50,966 nucleotides of DNA from Halomonas sp. 328 (GTDB lineage Bacteria > Pseudomonadota > Gammaproteobacteria > Pseudomonadales > Halomonadaceae): positions 1 to 50,966 of the forward strand of contig NZ_JADOTW010000029.1 in assembly GCF_015645095.1 (NCBI RefSeq), in the 5' to 3' direction. Of this stretch, positions 10,612-20,952 are shown one piece after another; position 1 is the stretch's first letter; every line of letters begins with the position of its first letter. The position numbers were made by a program, and so were the translations under genes. The notes beneath the pieces are model-generated. The model searched no databases. It worked only from the letters and a program-made list of their open reading frames with translations, and was not told the origin of the DNA.

Positions 10612-11415
10612 TCAAACGCCCTCCTCGGCCAGGCTGTTGGCGATACGCACGAACTCCTCGACGCTCAGGGTCTGAGGGCGGCGGCCCGGGTCGATGCCCA
10701 GCTCGACCAACGCCTCGGCACTGATGCGCCCCTTGAGGTTGTTGCGCAGCGTCTTGCGGCGCTGGCCGAAGGCCTCGCGCACCAGGTCGAAGAGCAGCGC
10801 CTCGTCCTTGGCGGGGTGCGGCAGGTGCTCATGGGGCATCAGGCGCACGATGGCGGAGTCCACCTTGGGCCGCGGCACGAAGGCCTCCGGCGGCACCACG
10901 AACAGCGAATCGACCCGGCAGTGGTACTGGGCCATCACCGAGAGGCGTCCCCAGTCGGCGGTGTCGGGGGCCGCGGCCAGGCGCTCCACCACCTCCTTCT
11001 GGAGCATGAAGTGCATGTCGGCGATGGCGTCGCCGGCCCCCAGCAGGTGCACGATCAAGGGCGTGGAGATGTTGTAGGGCAGGTTACCCACCACCCGCAG
11101 CGCCTCGCCCTCGCCGCGCAGGGCGCGGAAGTCGAACTTGAGGGCGTCGCCCTCGTGGATCACGAAGTCGGGGTAGTTGAAGAACTGCACCCGCAGCCCG
11201 GGAATCAGGTCGCGATCCAGCTCGATCACCTCCAGGGCGCCGGCGGCCTCCAGCAGGGGCCCGGTCAGCGCCCCCTGGCCGGGGCCGATCTCCAACAGGC
11301 GCTCCCCGGGACGCGGGCCGATGGCGCGGACGATCCGCGAGATGATGCCGGCATCGCGCAGGAAGTTCTGCCCGAAACGTTTACGGGCCCGGTGCGTCGG
11401 GGGTCGAGATGACAT
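10612..11415 (-). CDS. rsmA: 16S rRNA dimethyladenosine transferase RsmA (KsgA)
   Basis: RsmA dimethylates two adjacent adenines in helix 45 of 16S rRNA late in 30S assembly, using S-adenosylmethionine. The 267-residue protein has the leading [10 protein letters not shown], the SAM motif [11 protein letters not shown] near residue 42, the acidic VIELDRD near 63, and the catalytic NLPYNIS near 112, with the C-terminal helical domain intact. It lies between pdxA and apaG as in E. coli. Confidence 0.97.
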   Translation of the reverse strand: MSSRPPTHRARKRFGQNFLRDAGIISRIVRAIGPRPGERLLEIGPGQGALTGPLLEAAGALEVIELDRDLIPGLRVQFFNYPDFVIHEGDALKFDFRALRGEGEALRVVGNLPYNISTPLIVHLLGAGDAIADMHFMLQKEVVERLAAAPDTADWGRLSVMAQYHCRVDSLFVVPPEAFVPRPKVDSAIVRLMPHEHLPHPAKDEALLFDLVREAFGQRRKTLRNNLKGRISAEALVELGIDPGRRPQTLSVEEFVRIANSLAEEGV

Positions 11416-11456
11416 GCGCTATAGGATCCTTTGCTGCAAGAAGAGTCGCTGACGGC

Positions 11457-12497
11457 TCAGGGCGTGGCACGGGCCGCGGCCATCTCCGCCGCCAGGGCCA
11501 GGGCCACCCGCAGGCTGCCCGGGTCGGCCCGGCCGCTGCCGGCCAGGTCCAGGGCGGTGCCGTGATCCACCGAGGTGCGCACCAGCGGCAGGCCCAGGGT
11601 GATATTGGCGCCGCGGCCGAAGCCGGCGTACTTGAGCACCGCCAGTCCCTGATCATGATACATGGCCAGCACCGCATCGGCCCCCTCGAGATGCCGCGGC
11701 GTGAAGAGGGTGTCCGCCGGCAGCGGACCCACCAGGTCGAGCCCCTCGTCGCGCAGCGCCGCCAGGGTCGGGCCGATCACCTCGATCTCCTCGCGGCCCA
11801 GGTGGCCCTCCTCGCCGGCGTGGGGGTTGAGGCCGCAGACCAGGATGCGTGGCTTGGCGAGGCCGAAGTCGCGGCGCAGGCCCGCCTCCAGGCGCCGCAG
11901 CACCCGGGTCAGTCCCTCGGCGGTGATGGCATCGGGCACCTGGCGCAGGGGCAGATGGGTGGTGGCCAGGGCCACCCGCAGCGGGCAGCGAGCCTGACCC
12001 AGCACCCGGCCGTGCAGGGCGGCGTCGGTGGCCAGCATCATCACCACCTCGTCGACGCCGCAGGCGTCGCGCAGGTACTCGGTGTGACCGGTGAAGCCGG
12101 GGTGACCGCCCTCGATGATCGCCCCCTTGTGCAGGGGCGCGGTGACCATGGCCTGGGCGCGACCGTCGCGGCAGGCGGCGATGGCCAGGTCGAGGGTCGC
12201 CAGCACATAGTCGGCGTTGGCGGGATCGACCCGCCCCGGGGTCACCGGCGCCGCCAGGGGCACCGGCCAGACGGCGAGCTCGCCGGCCACCCGGGGCCCC
12301 GGCGCCTCACTCGGCGCCAGCTCGCGGATGCGCAGCTCGAGGCCCAGCAGGCGGGCCCGCTCGGCGAGCAGGGCCGGGTCGCCGATGGCCACCAGGCGCC
12401 CCGGCAGGGGCGCGGGATCGGCGGCCAGCAGCACCGTCAGGTCGGGGCCGATGCCGGCGGGCTCGCCGCTGGTCAGGGCCAGGAGGGGCGCGACCAT
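11457..12497 (-). CDS. pdxA: 4-hydroxythreonine-4-phosphate dehydrogenase PdxA
   Basis: PdxA oxidises 4-phosphohydroxy-L-threonine in the DXP-dependent pyridoxal phosphate pathway, using NAD. The 346-residue protein (E. coli 329) has the start LALTSGEPAGIGPDL, the metal-ligand histidines in GHTEYL near residue 135 and NPHAGEEGHLG near 210, and the closing AMYHDQGLAVLKY and RTSVDHGTALDLAG motifs. Its ATG is two bases beyond the surA stop, so it is read with surA. Confidence 0.97.
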   Translation of the reverse strand: MVAPLLALTSGEPAGIGPDLTVLLAADPAPLPGRLVAIGDPALLAERARLLGLELRIRELAPSEAPGPRVAGELAVWPVPLAAPVTPGRVDPANADYVLATLDLAIAACRDGRAQAMVTAPLHKGAIIEGGHPGFTGHTEYLRDACGVDEVVMMLATDAALHGRVLGQARCPLRVALATTHLPLRQVPDAITAEGLTRVLRRLEAGLRRDFGLAKPRILVCGLNPHAGEEGHLGREEIEVIGPTLAALRDEGLDLVGPLPADTLFTPRHLEGADAVLAMYHDQGLAVLKYAGFGRGANITLGLPLVRTSVDHGTALDLAGSGRADPGSLRVALALAAEMAAARATP

Positions 12498-12499
12498 GG

Positions 12500-13507
12500 T
12501 CAGAGCCGGATATCGACGAAGGCCTGGCTACGCAGCTCCTGCAGCCAGGTCTCGATCTCCTCGTTGACCTTGCGCTGGAAGAGCCGCTCCTGGGCCTGCT
12601 GACGCTGGGCCTCGGCGGGCATGGCCTGCCCCCCCTGGCGATCGACCAGCTTGACCAGATGGAAGCCGCTGGGGCTGCGCAGCGGCTCGCTGACCTCGCC
12701 CACGGCGAGGGTCGGCACCAGGTCGACGAAAATGGTCGGCAGCTCGCCGGCGGTGCGCCAGCCCAGGTCGCCGCCTTCCAGGGCCTGGCCACCGTCGGAA
12801 TGGGCCGCGGCCAGGGCGCCGAAATCGGCACCGGCGGCCAGCTCATCGGCCAGGCGGCGTACCCTCTGCTGGGCCTCCTGCACCTGCTGGCTGCTCGGCG
12901 AGCGCGGCAGGGCCACCAGGATATGCCCCAGGCGGTAGCGGGCATCGCCGGCCTCGCCCTGCTGGGCCAGGAAGCGCTCCACCTCGCGTTCGCTGATGGT
13001 GATGCGGTTGGCCACCTGGCGCTGGATCAGCTCGCGGGTCAGGAGCTCGCGGCGGATATCCTCGCGCACCAGGGCCAGGCTGAGGCCATCGGCCTCCAGG
13101 GCGTCGGCGAACTGCTCGAGGCTCATGCCATTGCTCTCGGCCACGCTGCGCACGGCCCGGTTGAGCTCGGTGTCATCGACGCTGAGGTTGGCCTCCTCGG
13201 CCCGCTGCAGCTGCAGCTCCTCGACGATCATGCGCTCCAGCACCTGGGCACGCAGCTCCTGGTCGGAGGGCGCCTGGATGCCACGCCCGGCCAGCTGGCT
13301 ACGCACCTGGGCCAGGCGCGCGTCCAGTTCGCTGGCCATGATGGCGCCCTGGTTGACCACCGCCACGATGCGATCCAGCGCCTGGCGCTCGAAGGGCTGC
13401 CCCCGGAACTCGCCCTGGCCCTGGAATTGACTCTGGGCCTGGGCCGCCAGGGGCAGGGCCAGCAGCGACAGCACCACGGCCAGGCTGGCGGAGAAACGAC
13501 TGCGCAT
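12500..13507 (-). CDS. surA: Periplasmic chaperone/peptidyl-prolyl isomerase SurA, single-parvulin form
   Basis: SurA escorts unfolded outer-membrane proteins, including LptD, across the periplasm. The start at 13507 gives a clean signal peptide (MRSRFSASLAVVLSLLALPL, cleavage near AQA) with GAGG five bases upstream. An in-frame ATG at 13537 (345 residues) is also possible. The N-terminal chaperone domain is recognisable (LDRIVAVVNQGAIMASELD, then the LREDI-like LVREDIRRELL). Only one parvulin domain follows, about residues 191-291 (RYRLGHILVAL to GFHLVKLVDR), and then the C-terminal helix. E. coli SurA (428 residues) has two parvulin domains. The loss of one is the notable feature. Confidence 0.93.
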   Translation of the reverse strand: MRSRFSASLAVVLSLLALPLAAQAQSQFQGQGEFRGQPFERQALDRIVAVVNQGAIMASELDARLAQVRSQLAGRGIQAPSDQELRAQVLERMIVEELQLQRAEEANLSVDDTELNRAVRSVAESNGMSLEQFADALEADGLSLALVREDIRRELLTRELIQRQVANRITISEREVERFLAQQGEAGDARYRLGHILVALPRSPSSQQVQEAQQRVRRLADELAAGADFGALAAAHSDGGQALEGGDLGWRTAGELPTIFVDLVPTLAVGEVSEPLRSPSGFHLVKLVDRQGGQAMPAEAQRQQAQERLFQRKVNEEIETWLQELRSQAFVDIRL

Positions 13508-13566
13508 AACTACCTCGTTGATTGTCTTGATCATCAAAATTCACTTCCTTGGGGCCCGTCGGATCC

Positions 13567-16005
13567 TCACAGGGCCGCCGGGCGGTAACCCGGAATGGTC
13601 CGCTCGAAGTAATCGCCGGCATCGCCGCCCACGCCACCGAGCCCCTTGAGCACGAAGCGCAGGAAGAGCCCCCGGTCGTTGAAGTCGTCGGCCAGGATCC
13701 CGGTGTCATTGTCATCCACCCACTCCCGCCATACCAGCTGCACGCCGTAGCAGCAGTCGTTCCACTGCACCCCGGCGAGCTGTTCCAGGAAGCGGTCGTT
13801 GGTGTTGTCGTAGAGCAGCCGCCCGATCAGGTCGACCCGGGCATTGGCCCGCCAGGCGAAGGAGAGGTCGAACTCCTCGCGATCGAAGTTGCGGAAGGCG
13901 TCATCGCCCACCTCCACCGACGGGTCGAAGCCTTGGAGCTCCCAACGGTAGCCAAGGTTCACCACATGGCCGCGGGGATCACGGTACTGGAGCCCGGCGG
14001 CGGCCCGCTCGGTGCGCTCCAGGTGGTCGTCGTAGAGGATCTCGTAGTGGCTGGACCAGCGGGCGCCATGCCGCCAGTCGGCGCGGGCCACCAGGGGCGA
14101 GCGATCGCGGGTGGCGTTGTAGAAGCGCTGGAAGTCCGCTTCCGGGGGCAGGGTGTCCGGGTCGCCATTCAGGTCGATATGGCGATCCTCGAAGTAGAGG
14201 GCCTGGCCCAGGTGCAGGCCGAGGCGTTCGCGGCCGCTGGCATCCTCCAGCAGGCGACTGCTCAGCCCATAGGAGAGGCGGTTGAGGTCACCGACCCGGT
14301 CGGCCCCGGAGAAGCGGTAGGGGGACCACAGCTGCTGCCAGGAGAAGGCTCGCTCGCTGGCGTCGAAATCGGGCAGTTCGCGCTGATCCCGGGCCGGCAC
14401 ATAGGCGTAGTTGAGGCGCGGCTCCAGGGTCTGGCGATGGTCCGCCCCCCCCAGGGTCAGGGGACGCTCGAAGACCAGGCCGCCATCCACCGAGAACACC
14501 GGCAGGCTGCGCTCGGGCCGGCGGTCACGGTCGGTGATCCGGTCGCCGTAGTCCAGGTCATAGGCGGTATGCAGCCACTCCAGGCGCGGCTCCAGGTGCC
14601 CCCAGCTGTCGTCGAAGCGCCAGCCCAGGGCCGGCGAGAGGTGCAGCCGGGTCCCCACCGCGGCTTCGCGCTCCAGGGACTGGGGAAGGCTCGTCTCGTC
14701 GATATCCCGCCAGAAGTAGGTGAGGTTGGAGCGCCACTGCTGGTAGAAACCCTGCTGCTGCCAGCGGGCATCGGCGGTCAGGCTGGGCAGGCGATAGAAG
14801 GGCTTGTCGCGATCCGCCAGCGGCTCGTCGAGGCGCTGGAAACCCTGGGCACGGGCCTCCAGGCGCCACACCGGTCCGCGGTAATCGAGGCGCGCCAGGC
14901 GCGGCATATAGGTGGTGGTACGCTCGCCGAAGTCGCCACCAAAATCGTCGAAGTAGCGGCCATCGCTGGCGGCGCCATAGCGCAGCTGATAGCCCAGGCG
15001 CTCGGAGAAGCGGCCCTGGTGGCGGTAGTCCACATACCAGCGATCCTCGCCCTCGAAGCGCCGCCCGGCGCTGCCCGCCGGGCCGCTGCCGCCATCGTCG
15101 TGACGCAGGTAGGCGCCGTCGAGCTGACCGGCGTCGCTGGGATGGAGGTAGCGATACTGGCCGCCGAGCAGCAGGCCCCGATCGCTGATCCAGCGCGGCG
15201 TGATGGTGGCATCCCGGTTGGGGGCGATATTCCAGTAGAAGGGCTGGGCATAGTCGACCCCGTCGCCGGAGACGCTCAGGGTCGGCCACAGGAAGCCGGT
15301 ATGGCGGCGATCATCGATGGGAAAGCGCACCCAGGGCCAGTAGAAGACCGGCACCCGGCCCACCTCCAGGCGGGCATGGCGGGCGGTACCGAAGCCACTG
15401 GCCTGATCCAGCACCAGGTCGCCGGTGACCAGGCGCCACAGCTCGCTGCCGGGCTCGCAGCTGGTAAAGCTCGCCGAGGCCAGGCGAAAGCGGCCATCGG
15501 CCAGGCGCTCGAGGCGCTGGGCGCCCCCCCGCAGGTGCTGCTCGTGGGCCACATAGTGGGCCCGCTCGATGGTCGCGGCATCGTCCGTCAGGGAGAGTTC
15601 GCCGGCCTCGCCACGCACCAGCAGGCCGGTATCGCGCAGCGCCAGGGGGCCGTCCGCCAGGGCCCGGTCACGCTCGGCGGTGACCCGCACCCGGGGCGAC
15701 TCCAGCTGGCTGGTGCCGCGCCGCAGCACCACTTCGCCGCCGAGGATCACCTCGCCATCCTCACCGTAGCTGGCCTGCTCCGACTCCCCCACCACTTCCT
15801 CCGGCGTGGCACCGGCGGGCAGGCGATAGTCGGGAACCAGGTAGCGCCCCCGGCAGAGGGCGTCGGCGGGGCGCTGATCCCCCCAGGGGTGCCAATCGAG
15901 CTGGCTGGCCGCCAGCGGCTCGGGCGGGGCCGCCTGAGCAATGCCCCCCAGGGAGGCGGCGCCAATCAGGCTAGCCAGGGCAGTCCGGGTGAATCGCTTG
16001 CCCAT
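13567..16005 (-). CDS. lptD: LPS-assembly outer-membrane protein LptD
   Basis: LptD is the beta-barrel that, with LptE, inserts lipopolysaccharide into the outer leaflet. The 812-residue precursor (E. coli 784) has a signal peptide ending near AQAA (25-26), an LptA-like domain about residues 70-210 (GEVILGGEVVLRRGT), and a long barrel rich in aromatic-alternating strands. Four cysteines are where the inter-domain disulfides require them: C51, C183 and the adjacent pair C751-C752. The conserved WPWVRFPIDDRRHTGFL is present. It opens the operon continuing with surA, its own chaperone. Confidence 0.97.
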   Translation of the reverse strand: MGKRFTRTALASLIGAASLGGIAQAAPPEPLAASQLDWHPWGDQRPADALCRGRYLVPDYRLPAGATPEEVVGESEQASYGEDGEVILGGEVVLRRGTSQLESPRVRVTAERDRALADGPLALRDTGLLVRGEAGELSLTDDAATIERAHYVAHEQHLRGGAQRLERLADGRFRLASASFTSCEPGSELWRLVTGDLVLDQASGFGTARHARLEVGRVPVFYWPWVRFPIDDRRHTGFLWPTLSVSGDGVDYAQPFYWNIAPNRDATITPRWISDRGLLLGGQYRYLHPSDAGQLDGAYLRHDDGGSGPAGSAGRRFEGEDRWYVDYRHQGRFSERLGYQLRYGAASDGRYFDDFGGDFGERTTTYMPRLARLDYRGPVWRLEARAQGFQRLDEPLADRDKPFYRLPSLTADARWQQQGFYQQWRSNLTYFWRDIDETSLPQSLEREAAVGTRLHLSPALGWRFDDSWGHLEPRLEWLHTAYDLDYGDRITDRDRRPERSLPVFSVDGGLVFERPLTLGGADHRQTLEPRLNYAYVPARDQRELPDFDASERAFSWQQLWSPYRFSGADRVGDLNRLSYGLSSRLLEDASGRERLGLHLGQALYFEDRHIDLNGDPDTLPPEADFQRFYNATRDRSPLVARADWRHGARWSSHYEILYDDHLERTERAAAGLQYRDPRGHVVNLGYRWELQGFDPSVEVGDDAFRNFDREEFDLSFAWRANARVDLIGRLLYDNTNDRFLEQLAGVQWNDCCYGVQLVWREWVDDNDTGILADDFNDRGLFLRFVLKGLGGVGGDAGDYFERTIPGYRPAAL

Positions 16006-16037
16006 CGTCGTCGGTGTCCTTGGCGAATGAAATCGGT

Positions 16038-16066
16038 ATTATACAGCGCGTATTTCGGCTCTGCTG
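16038..16066 (-). promoter_or_regulatory. Candidate promoter of the lptD operon
   Basis: The minus strand carries a perfect -10, TATAAT (16038-16043), about 33 bases before the lptD ATG, but no recognisable -35 at 16-18 bases. It could be activator-assisted. The rest of the 232-base gap to amgK shows no clear plus-strand promoter. Confidence 0.45.
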
Positions 16067-16237
16067 CGCGGGAGTCACGCCCGGAGCGTGAAGAGCCGCC
16101 AGGAGCGGCTCGGCGGTCCGACGCCGGGCCCGTCTCGCGCAAGCAGCGCCCAGCATGCGGCGCCGTCCCCAAGGCGTCAACTTCGCCGCCACGATCTCGC
16201 CGTCCGAGGGACGAGCGCCCGCCAGCAAGGAGTTTCT

Positions 16238-17931
<1,694 letters not shown>

Positions 17932-17968
17932 GCGTTACCCTCGACAGACACACGCAGTTGCAAACCGA

Positions 17969-18157
17969 GAAGGAGCACGGCTTATGCAAGCCTCAGTGAA
18001 GTGGACCGACGGTCGTCAATTCGTTGCCTGGGGTGGTAAAGAGCCGGGAGCGGCCGTTTTGGCCGTGACAGACAAGCATCATTGAATTGAACAACGGGAA
18101 GGAGCACGGCTTATGCAAGCCTCAGTAAAGTGGACCGACGGTCGTCAATTCGTTGCC
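17969..18157 (+). repeat. Duplicated 5' end of the OsmC-family gene
   Basis: A 60-base block (17969-18028) containing the ribosome-binding site, ATG and first 15 codons of the downstream gene recurs at 18098-18157, with one mismatch in 60. The copies are 129 bases apart. The upstream copy opens a 33-codon frame (17984-18085), with residues 1-15 identical to the OsmC protein and then unrelated sequence. It could be a leader peptide or simply debris of a partial duplication. Confidence 0.9.
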
Positions 18158-18532
18158 GAGAGTGGCAGCGGCCATAGCGTGGTGATCGATGGCCCCCCCG
18201 ATCATGGCGGCCGCAACACCGGGCCCCGCCCCATGGAGATGCTGCTGATGGGCCTGGGCGCCTGCACCTCCTTCGATGTGCTGGAGATCCTCGAGAAGGC
18301 CCGGGCCGACGTGCATGACTGCGTGGCCAAGGTGGAGGCGGAGCGTGCCGACAGCGTGCCCAGCGTCTTCACCAGGATCCATGTGCACTTCACGGTGAGC
18401 GGCAAGAACCTCAAGGAGAAGCAGGTACAGCGGGCGGTGGAACTCTCCGCCGACAAGTACTGCAGCGCTTCCATCATGCTCGGCAAGGGCGGCGTGGAGA
18501 TCAGCCACTCCTATACCATCGTCGAGGACTAG
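18113..18532 (+). CDS. OsmC-family redox protein, YhfA type
   Basis: This 139-residue protein resembles E. coli YhfA throughout (MQASVKW, SGHSVVIDG, PMEMLLMGLGACTSFDV, KYCSASIMLGK). The two OsmC cysteines are present at C51 and C117, the peroxidatic pair used to reduce organic hydroperoxides in characterised relatives; the YhfA substrate is unknown. AAGGAG lies nine bases before ATG. A terminator follows after a heptamer array. prkB, its E. coli neighbour, is 1.5 kb away. Confidence 0.88.
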   Translation: MQASVKWTDGRQFVAESGSGHSVVIDGPPDHGGRNTGPRPMEMLLMGLGACTSFDVLEILEKARADVHDCVAKVEAERADSVPSVFTRIHVHFTVSGKNLKEKQVQRAVELSADKYCSASIMLGKGGVEISHSYTIVED

Positions 18533-18533
18533 C

Positions 18534-18613
18534 GGAAGCTGGAAGCTGGAAGCTGGAAGCTGGAAGCTGGAAGCTGGAAGCTGGAAGCTGGAAGCTGGAA
18601 GCTGGAAGCTGGA
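18534..18613. repeat. Heptamer tandem array (GGAAGCT), 11 copies
   Basis: Eleven perfect copies of GGAAGCT plus a partial GGA begin one base after the OsmC stop codon. A terminator hairpin follows, then degenerate complementary units (CTTCCGGCTT, GGCTTCAAGCT) at 18665-18695. Because 7 is not a multiple of 3, the array is open in several frames, but no gene uses it. The second array is at 47332-47397. Confidence 0.95.
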
Positions 18614-18630
18614 TAGCAGCCTAAATAACA

Positions 18631-18666
18631 CCGCCTCCGAAGCAAGACCTCGGAAGCGGTTTTTTC
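18631..18666 (+). terminator. Intrinsic terminator after the OsmC-family gene
   Basis: CCGCCTCCGA and TCGGAAGCGG pair (9 of 10 positions, one internal mismatch) around a 9-base loop, and are followed directly by six T. It terminates the plus-strand gene whose stop is about 100 bases upstream, beyond the heptamer array. Confidence 0.85.
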
Positions 18667-18703
18667 TTCCGGCTTATGGCTTCAAGCTCCCGGCGCAGCC
18701 GGG

Positions 18704-19342
18704 TTATAGCTTATAAACGCTCTTGGTCATCACCTTGGACATCAGCCGCATGCCCAGCTTGACCGGGGCCGGGAAACGGGCGCCGCCGGCCTCCAGGGCC
18801 CATCGCTCATGGTGGGCCTCGTCCTCGCGCATCTGCGCCAGCACCGCCCGGGAGCGGCGGTCGCCGGCGGGCAGGGTCTCCAGGTGTTCGTCCAGGTGCT
18901 TGCCCACCTGCTCCTCGGTGGCGGCGACGAAGCCCAGGCTGACCCGGTCGCCCACGGCGCCGGCCACGGCCCCCAGGCCGAAGGAGGCGGCATAGAAGAG
19001 CGGGTTGAGCAGGCTGGTGCGCCCGCCCAGTTCCTCCAGGCGCTCGTCGCACCAGGCCAGGTGATCGATCTCCTCCTGGGCGGCCTGCTCCATCTGTTCG
19101 CGGGTATCCGGCAGCTTGGCGGTCAGCCCCTGGCCCTGGTAGAGGGCCTGGGCACACACCTCGCCGGTATGGTTGATGCGCATCAGGCCGATGGCCTGCT
19201 CACGCTCGCTTTCCGAGAGCGCCTCGTCATGGACCCCTGCCGCCGGCGAGGGGCGCGAGGGCTGGGCGGCATGGGGCACCAGGGTGCGCAGCACGGTATC
19301 GAACTGATCGATCAGGCGATCGCTGGGGGTCAGGTGACGCAT
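18704..19342 (-). CDS. coq7: 2-polyprenyl-3-methyl-6-methoxybenzoquinol hydroxylase Coq7
   Basis: Coq7 catalyses the last hydroxylation in ubiquinone synthesis using a di-iron centre. The 212-residue protein has the six-ligand pattern in two repeats: E61 in [13 protein letters not shown]91 and H94 in EEIDHL, the ATEEQV glutamates near 143, and E175/H178 in EDEAHH. A hydrophobic hairpin ([15 protein letters not shown], residues 116-130) fits membrane association. The N-terminal 45 residues are variable. It is the alternative to UbiF of E. coli and common in Halomonas and Pseudomonas. Confidence 0.95.
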   Translation of the reverse strand: MRHLTPSDRLIDQFDTVLRTLVPHAAQPSRPSPAAGVHDEALSESEREQAIGLMRINHTGEVCAQALYQGQGLTAKLPDTREQMEQAAQEEIDHLAWCDERLEELGGRTSLLNPLFYAASFGLGAVAGAVGDRVSLGFVAATEEQVGKHLDEHLETLPAGDRRSRAVLAQMREDEAHHERWALEAGGARFPAPVKLGMRLMSKVMTKSVYKL

Positions 19343-19447
19343 GGAATAAGCCTCGTGACAACTGGACCCAGTTTACCCCAGCGCCCCTCGCCTCCCAAGT
19401 CAGTCTCCTTCTTGAGGCTCGGGGCTATCCTGAGGGCAGGCCATCGC

Positions 19448-19529
19448 GGGGCGCTGTAAACCCATCCCTGGGCGCTACTTTTGCCATCCCTGGCAAAAAA
19501 CCCCCGCTCCATCCTGCCCACAGCGCCCC
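19448..19529. repeat. 82-bp palindrome-bounded intergenic element
   Basis: Perfect 10-bp inverted ends GGGGCGCTGT (19448-19457) and ACAGCGCCCC (19520-19529) enclose two copies of CCATCCCTGG (19462-19471 and 19484-19493, 22 bases apart), the second inside a perfect hairpin TTTTGCCA-TCCC-TGGCAAAA. This looks like a dispersed, structured element. It fills part of the 368-base gap between coq7 and hinT, where no gene is visible. Confidence 0.6.
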
Positions 19530-19588
19530 TCAGCCATTCCAGCTGCGATACTCTGCTGGAGTTCCACTTTCTCGGGTAACGGAACGAA

Positions 19589-19614
19589 TCGAGCCGGGGC
19601 AAGCCCCGGCTCGA
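19589..19614 (-). terminator. GC-rich hairpin downstream of hinT
   Basis: TCGAGCCGGGGC and GCCCCGGCTCGA are a perfect 12-base inverted repeat separated by two bases. It lies about 100 bases past the hinT stop on the minus strand and is followed only by a weak T-containing run, so termination is possible but unproven. Confidence 0.4.
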
Positions 19615-19710
19615 AGGAAGATGCACCGATGCGTCGCAACGCGACTGGGGGCGCGACACGCAGAGGGCCCGATGTCCGGCAACCCCGAGCGCTTGGTCGC
19701 AGAGCGCCGG

Positions 19711-20052
19711 CTAGCCAGCCGGCCAAGTGAAGCGGCGACCGCCCATCAGGTGCATATGTATATGGTAGACCGTCTGGCCGCCCTTTTCATTGCAGTTCAT
19801 CACCACCCGATAGCCCTCCTCGGCGAAGCCGGCCTCCTTGGCCAGCTTGGCGGCGGTGTACTGCAACCGTCCCACCAGGGCCAGGTCCGCCTCCTCGAGG
19901 TCGTTGAGGGTAGCGATATGCCGCTTGGGGATGATCAGCACATGGGTCGGGGCCTGGGGATTGATGTCATTGAAGGCCAGCACATGCTCGTCTTCGTAGA
20001 CGATATCGGCGGGAATCTCGCGATTGATGATCTTGCAGAACAGGCAATCCAT
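19711..20052 (-). CDS. hinT: HIT-family purine nucleoside phosphoramidase (HinT)
   Basis: This 113-residue histidine-triad protein has the signature HIHMHL (H97, H99, H101) and the N-terminal [19 protein letters not shown] typical of HinT (E. coli 119 residues). Such enzymes hydrolyse adenosine 5'-phosphoramidates and aminoacyl-adenylates. It is transcribed on the same strand as the prkB-like gene, 25 bases after it, so probably in its operon. Confidence 0.93.
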   Translation of the reverse strand: MDCLFCKIINREIPADIVYEDEHVLAFNDINPQAPTHVLIIPKRHIATLNDLEEADLALVGRLQYTAAKLAKEAGFAEEGYRVVMNCNEKGGQTVYHIHMHLMGGRRFTWPAG

Positions 20053-20077
20053 GCGGCCTCCTCGGGCTCGGGGTCGA

Positions 20078-20950
20078 TCAACGGAAGCGCCGCTGGGCCA
20101 GCAGGTGGCGTACCAGGGGCGCGAGAATCAGCTCCATGGCCAGCGGCATCCGGGAGCCGGGCACCACCAGGGTGTGGGGACGGCTCATGAAGGAATCCTG
20201 GATCATCGCCAGCAGGTAGGGGAAGTCCACCGTGGAGGGATCGCGGAAGCGGATCACCACGAAGGACTCGGCATCGGTGGGGATATCCTGCACCTCGAAG
20301 GGGTTGGAGGTATCCACCGTGGGCACCCGCTGGAAGTTGATATGGGTGCGCGAGAACTGCGGCTGGATATAGCGCACATAGTCGTGCATGCGCCCCAGGA
20401 TGGTATCGATCACCGCCTCCTGGGAGTAGCCCCGCAGCTTGGTGTCGCGGTCGATCTTCTGGATCCACTCCAGGTTCATGGTGGGGGCCACCCCCACCAG
20501 CAGGTCCACGTGGCGGGCGATATCGTGCTCGGTGGTGACCAGGCCACCGTGCAGCCCCTCGTAGAAGAGCAGGTCGGTGCCGCAGGGCAACGGCTGCCAT
20601 TCGGTGAAGGTGCCCACCTGGTAGCCGCTCTCGATCATGCGCTTGTCTTCGGCATGGATATAGTGCCGATAGGTGCCGCTGCCCTGCTCGCCATACTCCA
20701 GGAAGAGCGCCTCCAGCTCGTCGAGCAGGTTGGCCTCCACGGCGAAGTGGGAAAGCTCGTCCTTGCGCTCCGGCTCCTCGCGGAAGATGCGCGCCAGCTC
20801 GGCCCGGGTATAGCGATGGAAGGCGTCGCCGTCGACCGTGGCGGCATGCACGTCCTCGCGCACGAACATGCGCTCGAAGGTGCGGCGGACGGTGGTAGTA
20901 CCGGCCCCGGAGGAGCCGGTCACGGCGATGATCGGGTATTCGCGGGACAT
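20078..20950 (-). CDS. Phosphoribulokinase-like protein, PrkB type
   Basis: The start at 20948-20950 gives 290 residues, the same as E. coli PrkB (289). The P-loop GSSGAGTTT is at residues 12-20, followed by [10 protein letters not shown] near 43, [10 protein letters not shown] near 70, and [10 protein letters not shown] near 124. The family is related to Calvin-cycle phosphoribulokinase, but this gammaproteobacterial type occurs without RuBisCO, and none is in this window, so the true substrate is uncertain. The thioesterase gene ends two bases before its ATG. Confidence 0.9.
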   Translation of the reverse strand: MSREYPIIAVTGSSGAGTTTVRRTFERMFVREDVHAATVDGDAFHRYTRAELARIFREEPERKDELSHFAVEANLLDELEALFLEYGEQGSGTYRHYIHAEDKRMIESGYQVGTFTEWQPLPCGTDLLFYEGLHGGLVTTEHDIARHVDLLVGVAPTMNLEWIQKIDRDTKLRGYSQEAVIDTILGRMHDYVRYIQPQFSRTHINFQRVPTVDTSNPFEVQDIPTDAESFVVIRFRDPSTVDFPYLLAMIQDSFMSRPHTLVVPGSRMPLAMELILAPLVRHLLAQRRFR

Positions 20951-20952
20951 GC

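Noticed and set aside
18534-18640. Heptad peptide repeats (GSWKLEA or FQLPASS type) readable through the heptamer arrays
   Set aside because: The 7-base unit reads as a 7-residue repeat in any frame. No start site, codon pattern or conserved partner supports translation.
19479-19498. Intrinsic terminator between coq7 and hinT
   Set aside because: The hairpin is perfect, but A rather than T follows it on the plus strand, and on the minus strand the T run precedes it, so it does not fit an intrinsic terminator.
20078-20950. Calvin-cycle carbon fixation suggested by phosphoribulokinase
   Set aside because: The protein is of the short PrkB type found in non-autotrophs, and no RuBisCO or other Calvin gene is nearby.
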